From Dolichospermum planctonicum (GTDB lineage Bacteria > Cyanobacteriota > Cyanobacteriia > Cyanobacteriales > Nostocaceae), in the NCBI RefSeq assembly GCF_005402965.1, contig NZ_BJCF01000013.1, positions 1 to 64,000 of the forward strand: 64,000 nucleotides of DNA, written 5' to 3'. This document shows, piece by piece, positions 15,152 to 24,480 of this stretch; the stretch's first letter is position 1; every line of letters begins with the position of its first letter. The notes under the pieces are model-generated. The model did not search any database, was not told the DNA's origin, and worked only from the letters and a program-made list of their open reading frames with translations. Both the position numbers and the translations under genes were made by a program.

Positions 15152-16429
15152 TCACCTTGCGTCCAAGTAGTCACTGTACCAAAGTCCACCCAGGGGCAAA
15201 CCCTCAGAAACAAGATTATTTATCAGAGGATCTTCACTAGCCCGCTTAATTTTAGCAAATCCATCCTCACCCTTTTCTAATACCCAAACTTCTTCAGGTT
15301 CAAGAGCATCTACAAAATATGGTTGATGTGTTGTCACAAATATTTGTGACCCACCTTTCTGACCTCTAGTGTGTTCTCGAAATTCTCTGGCTAGGGTTTC
15401 TAAAAGTTTATGATAAAGTCCATTTTCCGGTTCTTCGATACACAAAAATGGTGGTGGTGAAGGGTCTTCTAACATCAGAAGATAGGCAAATACTTTGAGT
15501 GTACCATCTGACATTTGTTGAGAGTAAAATGGGTCTTGAAATCCCTTGTCGTTGAAACACAAAAGCAGTCTTCCATCTGGACTTGGGTAAGTGCTAATCT
15601 TGTTGACACCAGGAATTTTATTCGCTATTTTTTCCAGTATGGATTGAAACTTTTTGGGATGTTCTCTTTCCATAAATTGAACTACATTACCTAAATTATC
15701 TCCATGAATATTCAAATGCTTTTGTGGTCCGGCTAGAGGTAAACTGCGGGCAGCATCAGGTGTAAAATAGCTTAAATACCACCCTTCAATAAATCTTCTA
15801 AACATAGAAATTCGGGGATGTTGTTTAAGTGAACCTAAAGTAGCAATTCCCAGTTTTCGGTGATCATCAAGTTCAACTACTTCGGTTTCTTTACTTTCTT
15901 CTTCTGCTTCACCTCTTTGGATTTTATCCATTAAATCTGACACATCAAAATCATCTTGCTTACCTTGTTGTTCACCTTTCCATGCGATTCCTCTGCCTTC
16001 ATTGAGAATTAAAAAAGAAAAAGGTTGTCCCTTACCTTGTCCTATTCTGCGTTGTCTCAGTCTCTCTTTTTTTACATAAGGTCTTTGAAATGAGTCAATA
16101 TCTATGGCTAATTCATAAGTAATTGGTCGGGCATTACCATCTTCTTTATAATAGATTTCAAACTCAATACTTCCCTGTTGTCCTTGAGAGAGAATTTTTT
16201 CAAACCCACCACGACCATGAGCATAACAAGCTTCTTCTACTCCATTTTTCAAGCAATCAGCAAGAAAGCCAAAAATGTCAAAAATCGTGCTTTTTCCCAC
16301 GCCATTCTTACCAATAACCGCTGTCATTGGTGTTAATGGCTTGGCACTTTGTGTATTCCACAATTTCCCCAAGGTAATATCACGAATAACTCTGTAATTT
16401 CTAACTCTAAAGCCTTCTATTCTAGACAT
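15152..16429 (-). CDS. ABC-like AAA ATPase, putative defence sensor
   Basis: A 425-residue ATPase of the AAA_15/AAA_21 (OLD/SMC-like) type. Walker A GKNGVGKST lies at residues 40-48, an ABC-like signature in QQMSDGTLKVFAYLL, Walker B in PPFLCIEEPENGLYH and the switch histidine in VTTHQPYFVDAL. The N-terminus (IEGFRVRNYRVIRDITLGKL) is typical. It has no transmembrane segment and no transporter partner. The adjacent DUF4276 gene begins four bases after its stop. By analogy with AriA of PARIS it may sense infection and license the partner; this is inferred. Confidence 0.85.
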   Translation of the reverse strand: MSRIEGFRVRNYRVIRDITLGKLWNTQSAKPLTPMTAVIGKNGVGKSTIFDIFGFLADCLKNGVEEACYAHGRGGFEKILSQGQQGSIEFEIYYKEDGNARPITYELAIDIDSFQRPYVKKERLRQRRIGQGKGQPFSFLILNEGRGIAWKGEQQGKQDDFDVSDLMDKIQRGEAEEESKETEVVELDDHRKLGIATLGSLKQHPRISMFRRFIEGWYLSYFTPDAARSLPLAGPQKHLNIHGDNLGNVVQFMEREHPKKFQSILEKIANKIPGVNKISTYPSPDGRLLLCFNDKGFQDPFYSQQMSDGTLKVFAYLLMLEDPSPPPFLCIEEPENGLYHKLLETLAREFREHTRGQKGGSQIFVTTHQPYFVDALEPEEVWVLEKGEDGFAKIKRASEDPLINNLVSEGLPLGGLWYSDYLDAR

Positions 16430-16450
16430 TTAATTTGCTCTACTTTGATT

Positions 16451-16963
16451 TTACTCACTAATTTTTTGAGGAATGAGATAAATTATTCCTGAAATAATCG
16501 TTAATATTACCGATATCCAAAAGGCAATTAAAATAGGAGTTTGCCAAATTGGAGATAAGGGAGCAATTAGGAGAGATATGGCAATAATTTGACTAACTGT
16601 TTTCAGTTTACCCCAAATATTTGCACCAGTGATAGTAGTTTGATTAACTCGCCAACCAGCGATCGCTAATTCCCGTGCTAAAATTATAAAAACTCCCCAA
16701 GCTGGAATTTTTCCTAATTCTACTAATACTAATAATGGTGCAAGTACCAATAATTTATCTACCAAAGGATCAAGAAATTTACCTAATTCACTAATTTGAT
16801 TCAATTTTCTGGCCAAATATCCATCCAACCAATCAGTTAGAGCCGCAATTAAAAATATAGTTAAACATATCCATTTGGCTTGATTTGTAGGATTGTATAA
16901 ACCGTAGAGTAGAAAAGGTATTCCCAGCAGTCGAGAAAAAGTAATCCAATTAGGTAAAGTCAT
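16451..16963 (-). CDS. pgsA: CDP-diacylglycerol--glycerol-3-phosphate 3-phosphatidyltransferase
   Basis: PgsA makes phosphatidylglycerolphosphate, the first step to phosphatidylglycerol, which photosystem II needs. The CDP-alcohol transferase motif is complete in DWLDGYLARKLNQIS plus ELGKFLDPLVDK (D-x2-DG-x2-AR-x8-G-x3-D-x3-D). Several membrane helices follow. The start is taken at ATG 16963 (MTLPNWITFSRLLGIPFLL), the usual N-terminus; the open frame runs 57 codons further upstream, into the dispersed repeat, which is not coding. Confidence 0.93.
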   Translation of the reverse strand: MTLPNWITFSRLLGIPFLLYGLYNPTNQAKWICLTIFLIAALTDWLDGYLARKLNQISELGKFLDPLVDKLLVLAPLLVLVELGKIPAWGVFIILARELAIAGWRVNQTTITGANIWGKLKTVSQIIAISLLIAPLSPIWQTPILIAFWISVILTIISGIIYLIPQKISE

Positions 16964-17110
16964 TAGAAAAATGTAATAACTCAGGAGTAAGGAGGAAGAA
17001 TTAAAGACAGAGAAAAATAGAGAATTAGGAAGGAAATACAGGTGATCAAAACTGTATTTCATAATACCAGGAATAGCTACAGCAAGTTTAGCTTGAGTAA
17101 AGTACATATT

Positions 17111-17155
17111 ATGCGGGCAAGATGCCCGCACCACAAGAGTTTTATCATTAATATT
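17111..17155 (-). repeat. Dispersed palindromic repeat, second copy (inverted)
   Basis: TGCGGGCAAGATGCCCGCAC followed by CACAAGAGTTTTATCATTAATATT. Same element as 11056-11097 in opposite orientation, located between glcD and pgsA. Confidence 0.85.
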
Positions 17156-17210
17156 TGTACTTCATAATAGCGGTAACTGCTGTATATATTCCTGATTCCT
17201 AACTTTTTTG

Positions 17211-18689
17211 TTAAAATCTTTCTACATCTGGGAATTTTTGAATAGATACTTTTGCCGCTTCTCCACAAGTGCGAGGAGTAGGAAAAATCTTACCAGGATT
17301 TGCTAAACCTTGGGGATTAAATACCTGTCTTACCCATTGCATTGTTTCTAAATCAGCTTGACTAAACATATCTGGCATATAGCATTTTTTATCAGCACCA
17401 ATACCATGTTCACCAGAAATACTACCACCCACTCTTACACATAATCTGAGAATTTCTCCCCCCAATTCTTCGACTTTTTCCAATTCTCCATGTATGGAAT
17501 TATCAAATAAAATTAATGGGTGTAAATTACCATCTCCAGCGTGAAAAACATTAGCAATGGGATAACCATATTGATGACTTAACCGCTCAATTTCTTGGAG
17601 AACATAAGGTAATTGAGTGCGAGGAATTACACCATCTTGTACATAATAATCTGGGCTAATATGTCCCGCAGCGGCAAAAGCTGCTTTTCTACCTTTCCAT
17701 AATTTTAATCTGGTTTCTGGGTCACTGGCACTAGTCACATTTCGCGCTCCATTGTTTTGACAAATTTCTTTAACTCGCTGTTTATTAGCAGAAACTTCGA
17801 CTTCTAAACCATCAATTTCTACTAATAGAATAGCCGCAGCATCACGAGGGTAACAATTAGTAGCCACCACATCTTCTACAGCATTAATACTAATATTATC
17901 CATCATTTCCATACCACCAGGAATAATGCCCGCGCTGATAATATCAGAAACCGTTGCAGCAGCCGCATCTACACTGGTAAAATCTGCTAATAAAACACAA
18001 ATTGATTCGGCAGTTTTGAGAATTTTTAAAGTGATTTCTGTCGCAATTCCTAAAGTACCTTCTGAACCGACAAAGACACCTGTTAAATCATAACCTGGAG
18101 TTTCGGGAATTTGTCCACCAATATCAACAATTGCACCACTAGGAAGGACTATTTTTAAACCTAAAACATGATTTGTCGTTACACCATATTTTAAACAATG
18201 TACCCCTCCTGAATTTTCGGCGATATTACCACCAATAGAACAAATAATTTGACTAGAAGGGTCTGGTGCAAAATAAAAACCAGCGCCGCTAACTGCTTGA
18301 GTTACCCAACTATTAATTACTCCGGGTTGGACAACAGCCCGTTGATTTTCTAAGTCTATTTTTAAGATTTGTCGCATTAATGAAGTGACAATTAAAACAG
18401 AATTTTCTGCTGGTAAAGCACCACCGGATAAACCTGTTCCCGAACCTCTAGCAATAAAGGGAACGGAGAATTGATTGCAAATTTTGACGATTTCTGATAC
18501 TTGTTCTGTGGTTCTTGGTAAGACTGCGACGGGGGGACATTGTTTATAGCTGGTTAAACCGTCACATTCATAGGTAAGGAGTTCTTCTTTGCGTTGTACT
18601 ACACCTTTTTCTCCCAGGACTGCGACAAATTTTTTGATTATGGGTTTCCAGTTTATGGTTTGAGTTTTGGGTGATTCTTGGGTAAGCAT
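17211..18689 (-). CDS. glcD: Glycolate oxidase/dehydrogenase subunit GlcD (FAD-linked)
   Basis: GlcD oxidises glycolate from photorespiration to glyoxylate using FAD. The 492-residue protein has the PCMH FAD-binding fold (PPVAVLPRTTEQVSEIVKIC, FIARGSGTGLSGGALP, SIGGNIAENSGGVHCLKYG, GVFVGSEGTLGIATEITLKI) and the C-terminal FAD oxidase cap (NVFHAGDGNLHPLILFD, SGEHGIGADKKCYM). Length is normal. It appears monocistronic; glcE and glcF are not nearby. A D-lactate dehydrogenase role is the alternative. Confidence 0.92.
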   Translation of the reverse strand: MLTQESPKTQTINWKPIIKKFVAVLGEKGVVQRKEELLTYECDGLTSYKQCPPVAVLPRTTEQVSEIVKICNQFSVPFIARGSGTGLSGGALPAENSVLIVTSLMRQILKIDLENQRAVVQPGVINSWVTQAVSGAGFYFAPDPSSQIICSIGGNIAENSGGVHCLKYGVTTNHVLGLKIVLPSGAIVDIGGQIPETPGYDLTGVFVGSEGTLGIATEITLKILKTAESICVLLADFTSVDAAAATVSDIISAGIIPGGMEMMDNISINAVEDVVATNCYPRDAAAILLVEIDGLEVEVSANKQRVKEICQNNGARNVTSASDPETRLKLWKGRKAAFAAAGHISPDYYVQDGVIPRTQLPYVLQEIERLSHQYGYPIANVFHAGDGNLHPLILFDNSIHGELEKVEELGGEILRLCVRVGGSISGEHGIGADKKCYMPDMFSQADLETMQWVRQVFNPQGLANPGKIFPTPRTCGEAAKVSIQKFPDVERF

Positions 18690-19056
18690 AGAGTTTTTTA
18701 TCTGTGGTAGATGTTGATGATAGCAAAATATTGATTTAACTGATTTAAATACTTATTATATCACGAAACCGATGTTACTTTAAAGTCTTCTATTTAAATA
18801 TGAAGATTTATTAATAGATTTATTAATAGATTTATTAATAAATATTGTCAGTAAATATTGTTAGAATCAGGATGTCCAGGATTAAAGGATAAACAGGATA
18901 AAAATATAGATATTTTAATGATTTCGGAAAATTGTTTGATAGTATTGTGGTAACATTTTGTTGTTTTTGGGGCTTTCGCGCCCCTATTTTTTGTATTTTT
19001 TGCCTTCTTAATTTTCTCAAATTATTGCCACATACATTTTATCTTTAACCGCATTG
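18690..19056. other. Intergenic region with 12-bp tandem repeat and GC hairpin
   Basis: About three copies of TTTATTAATAGA run from 18807 to 18843. Further on, GGGGC-TTTCGC-GCCCC (18969-18984) followed by TATTTTTTG looks like a plus-strand terminator although no plus-strand gene precedes it. No convincing ORF. Confidence 0.5.
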
Positions 19057-20418
19057 TTACCCGTTAAGGGTTTTCTCAGACTCAGGCGCTGGATTGAAAA
19101 AACCTACAAAAATGGAAGGATTGATTTTAATATGTTTGACGACTAAGAAACTTAACCAAACATTAGAGATAATCATAGTCACGCTAGTGGCGATCGCAGA
19201 TCCGATCATCCCTAAAGTAGGTATAGCGATTGTGTGTAAAACTAAATTAATGATTAAGCAATAACCAATCACAGGTAAGGATTTTTTGTGATGACCTGTC
19301 ATGACCATTAAACAACCGACCGAACCACATAAAGCATCAAATAATCTACCTATAACCAATATCTTCAGCGATAAATTAGCATCAACAAAGTCTGGTCCAA
19401 AAATACTCAATATTGGTTGAGTAAAAAACATTAAACACAAAGAAATCAGTAAACTAGGCCAAAATATCCAGTAATTAGCGGTGGTAACGAGTTTTTGTAA
19501 ACCGGGAATATCTCCTTCAACATACAAAGTTGCAAACCTGGGTGCAGATATCTTATTTAAGATCACCAACACGATAATTATCCAGTGAGCAGTTCTGACT
19601 GCGGCGCTATAAATACCTGCTTGTGCTGGACCGAGGAAAGAACCAACCATGAGAATATCAGACTGCTCTAAGATAGTAAAAAATGCTTGCTGTAGCAATA
19701 AAGTAATAGAGATTCCTAACCATTCTTGAGTAGAATAAATCGGGGTAGCTGGTTCAATATCATTATTTACTTTCTGATGCAGCAACCAAAATTGCACGAT
19801 AACTACAATAAATAACGTAGTTATAGCGACACAAATCATTGGTAAGCTAGTGAGAAGATAGCCTTGTTTTGATAAGAAATATCCCCCACAAAATACTAAG
19901 ATTGGCCAGATTATTTCTGATGGGATGAAAGCTAAGGTGATTGTTGCCATTGTTCTAGCTGTCTCCATCTGCAAATGCACTAGAGATTGCAATGGTAATA
20001 ATACCATTCCCACTAACATGGGTATGCCATATACAAAGTTATAGTTAACACTCAAATACCAGACTATCGCTGCAATGATGAGAGCTAGAAATGTGCCTCC
20101 CAATAGGGATATAAACCAACTAAACCGCAGAATACCACGTAAACGTCCCCAGTCGTGTTTAACTCTATATTCTGAAATTAAACGCACAGATGTACGAGGT
20201 AAACCTAAACAAGCGGGGATTGCTAAAAGCAAAGCCCAAGAATTAACATATTCATAAATACCATATTCAGTTTGTCCCATCCATTGTGCTAGACAGATTT
20301 GCACTAAATAAGTTATCAATATATTACAAACTTGGATGCTTAGAGCTATGGTAGCATCTTTAGAAAATGCTTCTAAGAGAATATTCTTTTGGGGTTGATA
20401 AAGTGAAGATTCAGTCAT
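19057..20418 (-). CDS. Polysaccharide/oligosaccharide flippase (MATE/Wzx superfamily)
   Basis: The 453-residue protein is almost wholly hydrophobic with about 12 to 14 membrane segments, and has the polysaccharide-synthesis flippase pattern: LSIQVCNILITYLVQICLAQ, MGQTEYGIYEYVNSWALLLA, GLPRTSVRLISEY and the second-half SDILMVGSFLGPAQAGIYSA. Such proteins flip lipid-linked sugars or export small molecules. It is the same strand as the biosynthetic operon but is separated by a 404-base gap with a transposon-like element, so export of that product is only a possibility. Confidence 0.85.
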   Translation of the reverse strand: MTESSLYQPQKNILLEAFSKDATIALSIQVCNILITYLVQICLAQWMGQTEYGIYEYVNSWALLLAIPACLGLPRTSVRLISEYRVKHDWGRLRGILRFSWFISLLGGTFLALIIAAIVWYLSVNYNFVYGIPMLVGMVLLPLQSLVHLQMETARTMATITLAFIPSEIIWPILVFCGGYFLSKQGYLLTSLPMICVAITTLFIVVIVQFWLLHQKVNNDIEPATPIYSTQEWLGISITLLLQQAFFTILEQSDILMVGSFLGPAQAGIYSAAVRTAHWIIIVLVILNKISAPRFATLYVEGDIPGLQKLVTTANYWIFWPSLLISLCLMFFTQPILSIFGPDFVDANLSLKILVIGRLFDALCGSVGCLMVMTGHHKKSLPVIGYCLIINLVLHTIAIPTLGMIGSAIATSVTMIISNVWLSFLVVKHIKINPSIFVGFFNPAPESEKTLNG

Positions 20419-20822
20419 ATCAATTTTAGATTTTAGATTTTAGATTTTGGATTTTGGATTGACTCTACATCTAGGGCTTGCTGATAGCGTAGCGTGGCGT
20501 TAGCCATATAAACCTAAAACCATTTATTAAGAAAGGGTTTCGCGGATTTTTACCACAAAAAAGTGCCAGGTTTTGGCTAATTGTGTCTCAAAATGAATTG
20601 CATTTTTCTTTGTCGGATTTGGAAAATTGAGGATATCCAAACAGTTAAAACTGTTCCCTGTTAAGAGTTAAGAGTTCCCTGCCCTCACAGACAACTTATT
20701 CAGCAAGCCCTATCTATATGAAGTTGAACAACTAAAAATTAAAGTCGGTTTCAGATAGATATTTATACCAATCTTAAACCTATTATTAAGGTTTCCAAGA
20801 ATTTAATAATTACCAATTAACT
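20419..20822. other. Intergenic region holding MITE-like element and heptad repeat
   Basis: No gene in 404 bases. From 20422 to 20460 there are five to six heptads of the ATTTTAG/ATTTTGG type. From 20472 to 20712 is a 241-bp element with inverted ends (own entry). The gap separates the biosynthetic operon from the flippase gene. Confidence 0.7.
20472..20712. mobile_element. 241-bp inverted-repeat element (MITE candidate)
   Basis: The ends TAGGGCTTGCTGA (20472-20484) and TCAGCAAGCCCTA (20700-20712) are perfect inverted repeats. The interior has no ORF and carries GCGTAGCGTGGCG, a motif common in cyanobacterial dispersed repeats. The same end is found alone at 13176. No target duplication is clear. 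Confidence 0.55.
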
Positions 20823-21389
20823 TTAGACATTAGTTAATTGAGCTTTGGGAATATCACATACTGGAATATATCCCATTTTTTCCAAGTAATGTATTACCTT
20901 AACAACACTTTCATCAATACTTTCCCGTTCTGTATTACAAATAATTTCTGGATTTATAGGTTCTTCATAGGGGTCATCAATGCCTGTAAATCCTTTAATT
21001 TTTCCAGATCTAGCTTTGGCATATAAACCTTTAACGTCCCTGTCTTCACAGGTTTCTAAAGATGCTTTAACATAAACTTCTACAAAATTTTCTGTCATCT
21101 GTCTTACTTTTTCTCTCGTTTCTCTATAGGGACTAATAGCAGAAACAATGACAATTACTTGATGACGACTCAACAGACTGGCCACAAATCCAATGCGATG
21201 AACATTAATATCCCGGTCTTCTTTGCTGAAACCTAAACCTTGGGAAAGATGAGTTCTCACCACATCCCCATCTAAAACTTCTACTGGACAACCTCGTTTT
21301 TTTAATTCCAATTCTACCCCCTGAGAAACGGTAGTTTTACCAGCACCACTTAACCCTGTAAACCATAAGGTTAATCCAGAATATTTCAT
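20823..21389 (-). CDS. cysC: Adenylylsulfate (APS) kinase
   Basis: CysC phosphorylates APS to PAPS, the sulfate donor for sulfotransferases. The 188-residue protein has P-loop GLSGAGKTT (residues 13-21), LDGDVVRTHLSQGLGFSKED, DRDINVHRIGFVASLL and the FTGIDDPYEEP lid, all standard. As the last gene of the ten-gene minus-strand operon with three sulfotransferases, it probably supplies PAPS to that pathway; it could also serve general metabolism. It lies 131 bp after the TR-C-PCP gene. Confidence 0.95.
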   Translation of the reverse strand: MKYSGLTLWFTGLSGAGKTTVSQGVELELKKRGCPVEVLDGDVVRTHLSQGLGFSKEDRDINVHRIGFVASLLSRHQVIVIVSAISPYRETREKVRQMTENFVEVYVKASLETCEDRDVKGLYAKARSGKIKGFTGIDDPYEEPINPEIICNTERESIDESVVKVIHYLEKMGYIPVCDIPKAQLTNV

Positions 21390-21520
21390 GTTAATTTCCT
21401 ATTTTTTATTTTTTGAATGAACCCGATATTTAAGAATCAAAACTTAGTACAAGACTGATATTTAAGTTTTATTAGCGTTGGTGCTTAAAAACTCCATATA
21501 CTTCCGATACTCTCTACTCC

Positions 21521-24451
21521 CTATCTCCCTATCTCCTCCTTCGTTTTATATAATACCTGTGCCATGCCATTAATAGTGGGATGTTTAAACAACTCACCTA
21601 CTGAAATTTGACTATGAGATTCACTACTTAGTTCCCGAACGCAGATTTGTTGTATTTGCTGACAAATCCGAATCATGGCTAAAGAGCGACCTCCTAAGTC
21701 AAAGAAATTGGTATGGATACCAATTTTTTCTACACCAAGCACCCCTTGCCAAATAGCCGCAATAGTTTCCTCGATTTGGTTAGTAGGAGCTATATAAGCT
21801 ATTTCAGGTTGGTGAACAGGTATATTAGTTTTGACTGACCTTAATAAGGGTAAGTCTAATAATTTTCGTTCTGGATTGGTGATAATATCTGTCAGCAAAA
21901 TTTGAAAATTCTGGAGTATTTCTAAGATTGTAGATTCTTGGAACAGATCTGTTTTGTAGCGGATTATTGCAATTAGCTGCTGCTGTTTCTCTTTCATAGA
22001 AAGGGATAAATCAAAATTAGAGATTCCTTCATTCATCTCTACTAAGCTTATGTTTGCTTCTCCTAGTTTTTGAGGCAAACTGAGAACATTTTGCAAGGTA
22101 AACATCACTCGACTGAATATCTTACTAGATATATTGACAGATGTTTCTAGCTGTTGAAAAGATAAATGTTGAAATTCTTGCGCTTCTAAAGTAACTCGAC
22201 TGACTCGACTGAGTAATTCTAAAAAACTAGGATTTTGTCCAAGATTAGTACGCAGAAGCACTAGATTACTAAAGTAGCCTATTAGCTTTTTGGTTTCATT
22301 TTGCTGACGACCAGCAATCGGTGAAGAGAGGATAATATCTTCTTGTCCTGAATATTGATAAAGTAACATCTGAAATCCTGCTAATAAAGTTACAAATAGA
22401 GAAACTCCTGCTTGGTGACTTAAGGTTTTCAGATTTTCAGTTAATTCTTGTGGTAACGCTAGTGATTGAAACGCTCCTCGATAGCTAGGTATTTGAGAGG
22501 ATGGAAAATCAGTAGGTAATTGCAGTGGAGAAATATCACCACTTAATTGTTGTTTCCAATAGTTAATTTGAGATTCGAGGACTTGACTTTGCAACCATTG
22601 TCGTTGTGATTGGGCAAAGTCTACATACTGAATAGGTAATTCCGAAAGAGGTGAGGGTTTTCCAGTACAAAAAGCTGTGTATAGAGTTGCTAATTCTCGC
22701 ATCAATACGGTGCCAGACCAAATATCAGTCACAATATGATGAGTTATTCGCAAAAGTAAGTGTTCTTCTGCTGATAAACAGAGTAGTTTGACACGCAATA
22801 ATGGACCCTCAATCAGGTTGAAAGGTTCTTGTGCTAATACAATTGCCAGTCGTCGAATTTCACTTTCTTGTTCTGAAGATGAAAGTTCTTGCAGGTCGAT
22901 TGTTTGTAACTCAAAGGTGGGATCATTGGTAATGACCTGCACAGGTTGTCCATTCACCAAATTAAATGTAGTGCGGAGGATTTCATGTCGTCTAATTATT
23001 TCTATCCAACTTTGCTCTAAAGCAGTTATATTCAGTAAACCTTGGAGACGAAAAACTGCACGTAGATTATGAACAGGATTGCCAGGGTCTAATCTATCAA
23101 TTAACCACAGTCGTTCTTGTGCAAAGGACAGAGGTAAATTTTGATTGCGAGGAACGGGTTGAATTGCAAAAGCTTGATTTTTTGACTTAATACTAGTTGT
23201 AATTGCTTTCCAGAAAGCGGGAGTTTTGGTACTGTTTACAGATTTTTCTGGCAAAGTGGGAAAATAACCACTGTGACGAAAATACTCCAGGTAAGTAGTA
23301 ATTAATTTTTTGTCTACCAGAGGGCAAATAATTGATGTTCCTGCTAACCCTGCTAAAGCATAATGTGTATCAAACTCTGGTTTCTTTTTCGTGAGAAATG
23401 TGTCTGAAGAACTCAACAGCAATAGTAAAGAGGAATAAAGATTATCATGGGGATATTTAGTAGCGTAATCCCCAATTGTCACTAAAAAATCATCATAGCT
23501 AACTTTCTGTAAAGGATAGCCAAAAGAGTCAATAGCATCAAACCAATCATGCCAATTAATTTGCTGAGAATTTGTTAAATGAAATGTCTGATTTGAATAT
23601 TTATCTAACAGGGACAAATGAACAACAGCTTGACTTACATAATCAACTGGAACCAAATTTAGATCTGTTTCAATTATGGGGAACTTCTTTAATTTAATAC
23701 ATCCTTTCAGCAAAATACATAAAGCATCTTGGAAGTTACTATTAATTCCAGTTTGGCTATGTCCCATGATTCTTGAAGGTCTATAAATACAAGCAGGTAA
23801 TCCTCTTGATTGCGCTGTCATCACTAACTGTTCTGCTACCCATTTACTTTGTCTATAACCCCCTGTCAGAGTCAATAATTCAGGTATATCTGCTTCTTTT
23901 ACTGGTTGCAGTGGATTAAACGCAGAATTGAAAAAAATGCCTACCGTGGAAATAAAATGGACTGGTTTAGTTTGTGAAAGACTAGCTAAGTAAAGTACTT
24001 CTTGAGTACCTAAAACATTAGTAGGTTTTAAAGTTGAGTAAGGACAAGCAGAATTAACCCAGGCTCCATTGTGATAAATAATATCAATTTGATTGGCTAA
24101 TTCATGAAAATGTTCTTTTGTCAGACCAAATAGGGGTTGAGCTAAATCTCCAACTACAGGAATAATTCGGGAACTGAGCTTTTCTTGCCAAAGGGAATAA
24201 AGTTGTAAATGCTCTTTAATTCGTTTTTGTCCTGATGCAACATCACTGGTACGAATTAGACAATAAATATCTGCCGTTGTTTTCTGGAGAAGTTCCTCTA
24301 GTAAATAAGCGCCAAGAAAACCTGTTGCTCCTGTTAAAAAGATAGATTTGGGAGCTTTTAAATTTTTAGATAAGGGATTCTTAAATTGAATAGAGGGATT
24401 TAAAACAGCCTCTGCTTGTAAGTTAAAGCTTTGAATATCAGAATTTATCAT
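21521..24451 (-). CDS. Thioester reductase - condensation - carrier tridomain protein
   Basis: A 976-residue NRPS-like protein in unusual order. Residues about 35-400 are an SDR thioester reductase (FLTGATGFLGAYLLEELL, GDLAQP, HNGAWVN, YRQSKWVAEQLV). Residues about 435-860 are a condensation domain (LPLSFAQERLWLIDRLDPGN, HHIVTDIWSG). Residues about 895-965 are a peptidyl carrier domain (FFDLGGRSLAMIRI, Ser is the phosphopantetheine site). There is no adenylation domain. A reductase normally sits at the C-terminus. The condensation motif reads HHxxxDI instead of HHxxxDG, though the second His and Asp remain. It may join a carrier-bound aromatic acyl unit to an amine and release an aldehyde or alcohol. 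Confidence 0.88.
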   Translation of the reverse strand: MINSDIQSFNLQAEAVLNPSIQFKNPLSKNLKAPKSIFLTGATGFLGAYLLEELLQKTTADIYCLIRTSDVASGQKRIKEHLQLYSLWQEKLSSRIIPVVGDLAQPLFGLTKEHFHELANQIDIIYHNGAWVNSACPYSTLKPTNVLGTQEVLYLASLSQTKPVHFISTVGIFFNSAFNPLQPVKEADIPELLTLTGGYRQSKWVAEQLVMTAQSRGLPACIYRPSRIMGHSQTGINSNFQDALCILLKGCIKLKKFPIIETDLNLVPVDYVSQAVVHLSLLDKYSNQTFHLTNSQQINWHDWFDAIDSFGYPLQKVSYDDFLVTIGDYATKYPHDNLYSSLLLLLSSSDTFLTKKKPEFDTHYALAGLAGTSIICPLVDKKLITTYLEYFRHSGYFPTLPEKSVNSTKTPAFWKAITTSIKSKNQAFAIQPVPRNQNLPLSFAQERLWLIDRLDPGNPVHNLRAVFRLQGLLNITALEQSWIEIIRRHEILRTTFNLVNGQPVQVITNDPTFELQTIDLQELSSSEQESEIRRLAIVLAQEPFNLIEGPLLRVKLLCLSAEEHLLLRITHHIVTDIWSGTVLMRELATLYTAFCTGKPSPLSELPIQYVDFAQSQRQWLQSQVLESQINYWKQQLSGDISPLQLPTDFPSSQIPSYRGAFQSLALPQELTENLKTLSHQAGVSLFVTLLAGFQMLLYQYSGQEDIILSSPIAGRQQNETKKLIGYFSNLVLLRTNLGQNPSFLELLSRVSRVTLEAQEFQHLSFQQLETSVNISSKIFSRVMFTLQNVLSLPQKLGEANISLVEMNEGISNFDLSLSMKEKQQQLIAIIRYKTDLFQESTILEILQNFQILLTDIITNPERKLLDLPLLRSVKTNIPVHQPEIAYIAPTNQIEETIAAIWQGVLGVEKIGIHTNFFDLGGRSLAMIRICQQIQQICVRELSSESHSQISVGELFKHPTINGMAQVLYKTKEEIGR

Positions 24452-24480
24452 ATTTGCTTATATTTGTTTATAAATTGTAC

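Noticed and set aside
16964-17134. N-terminal extension of PgsA
   Set aside because: It runs into the dispersed palindromic repeat and precedes the well-conserved MTLPNWIT start.
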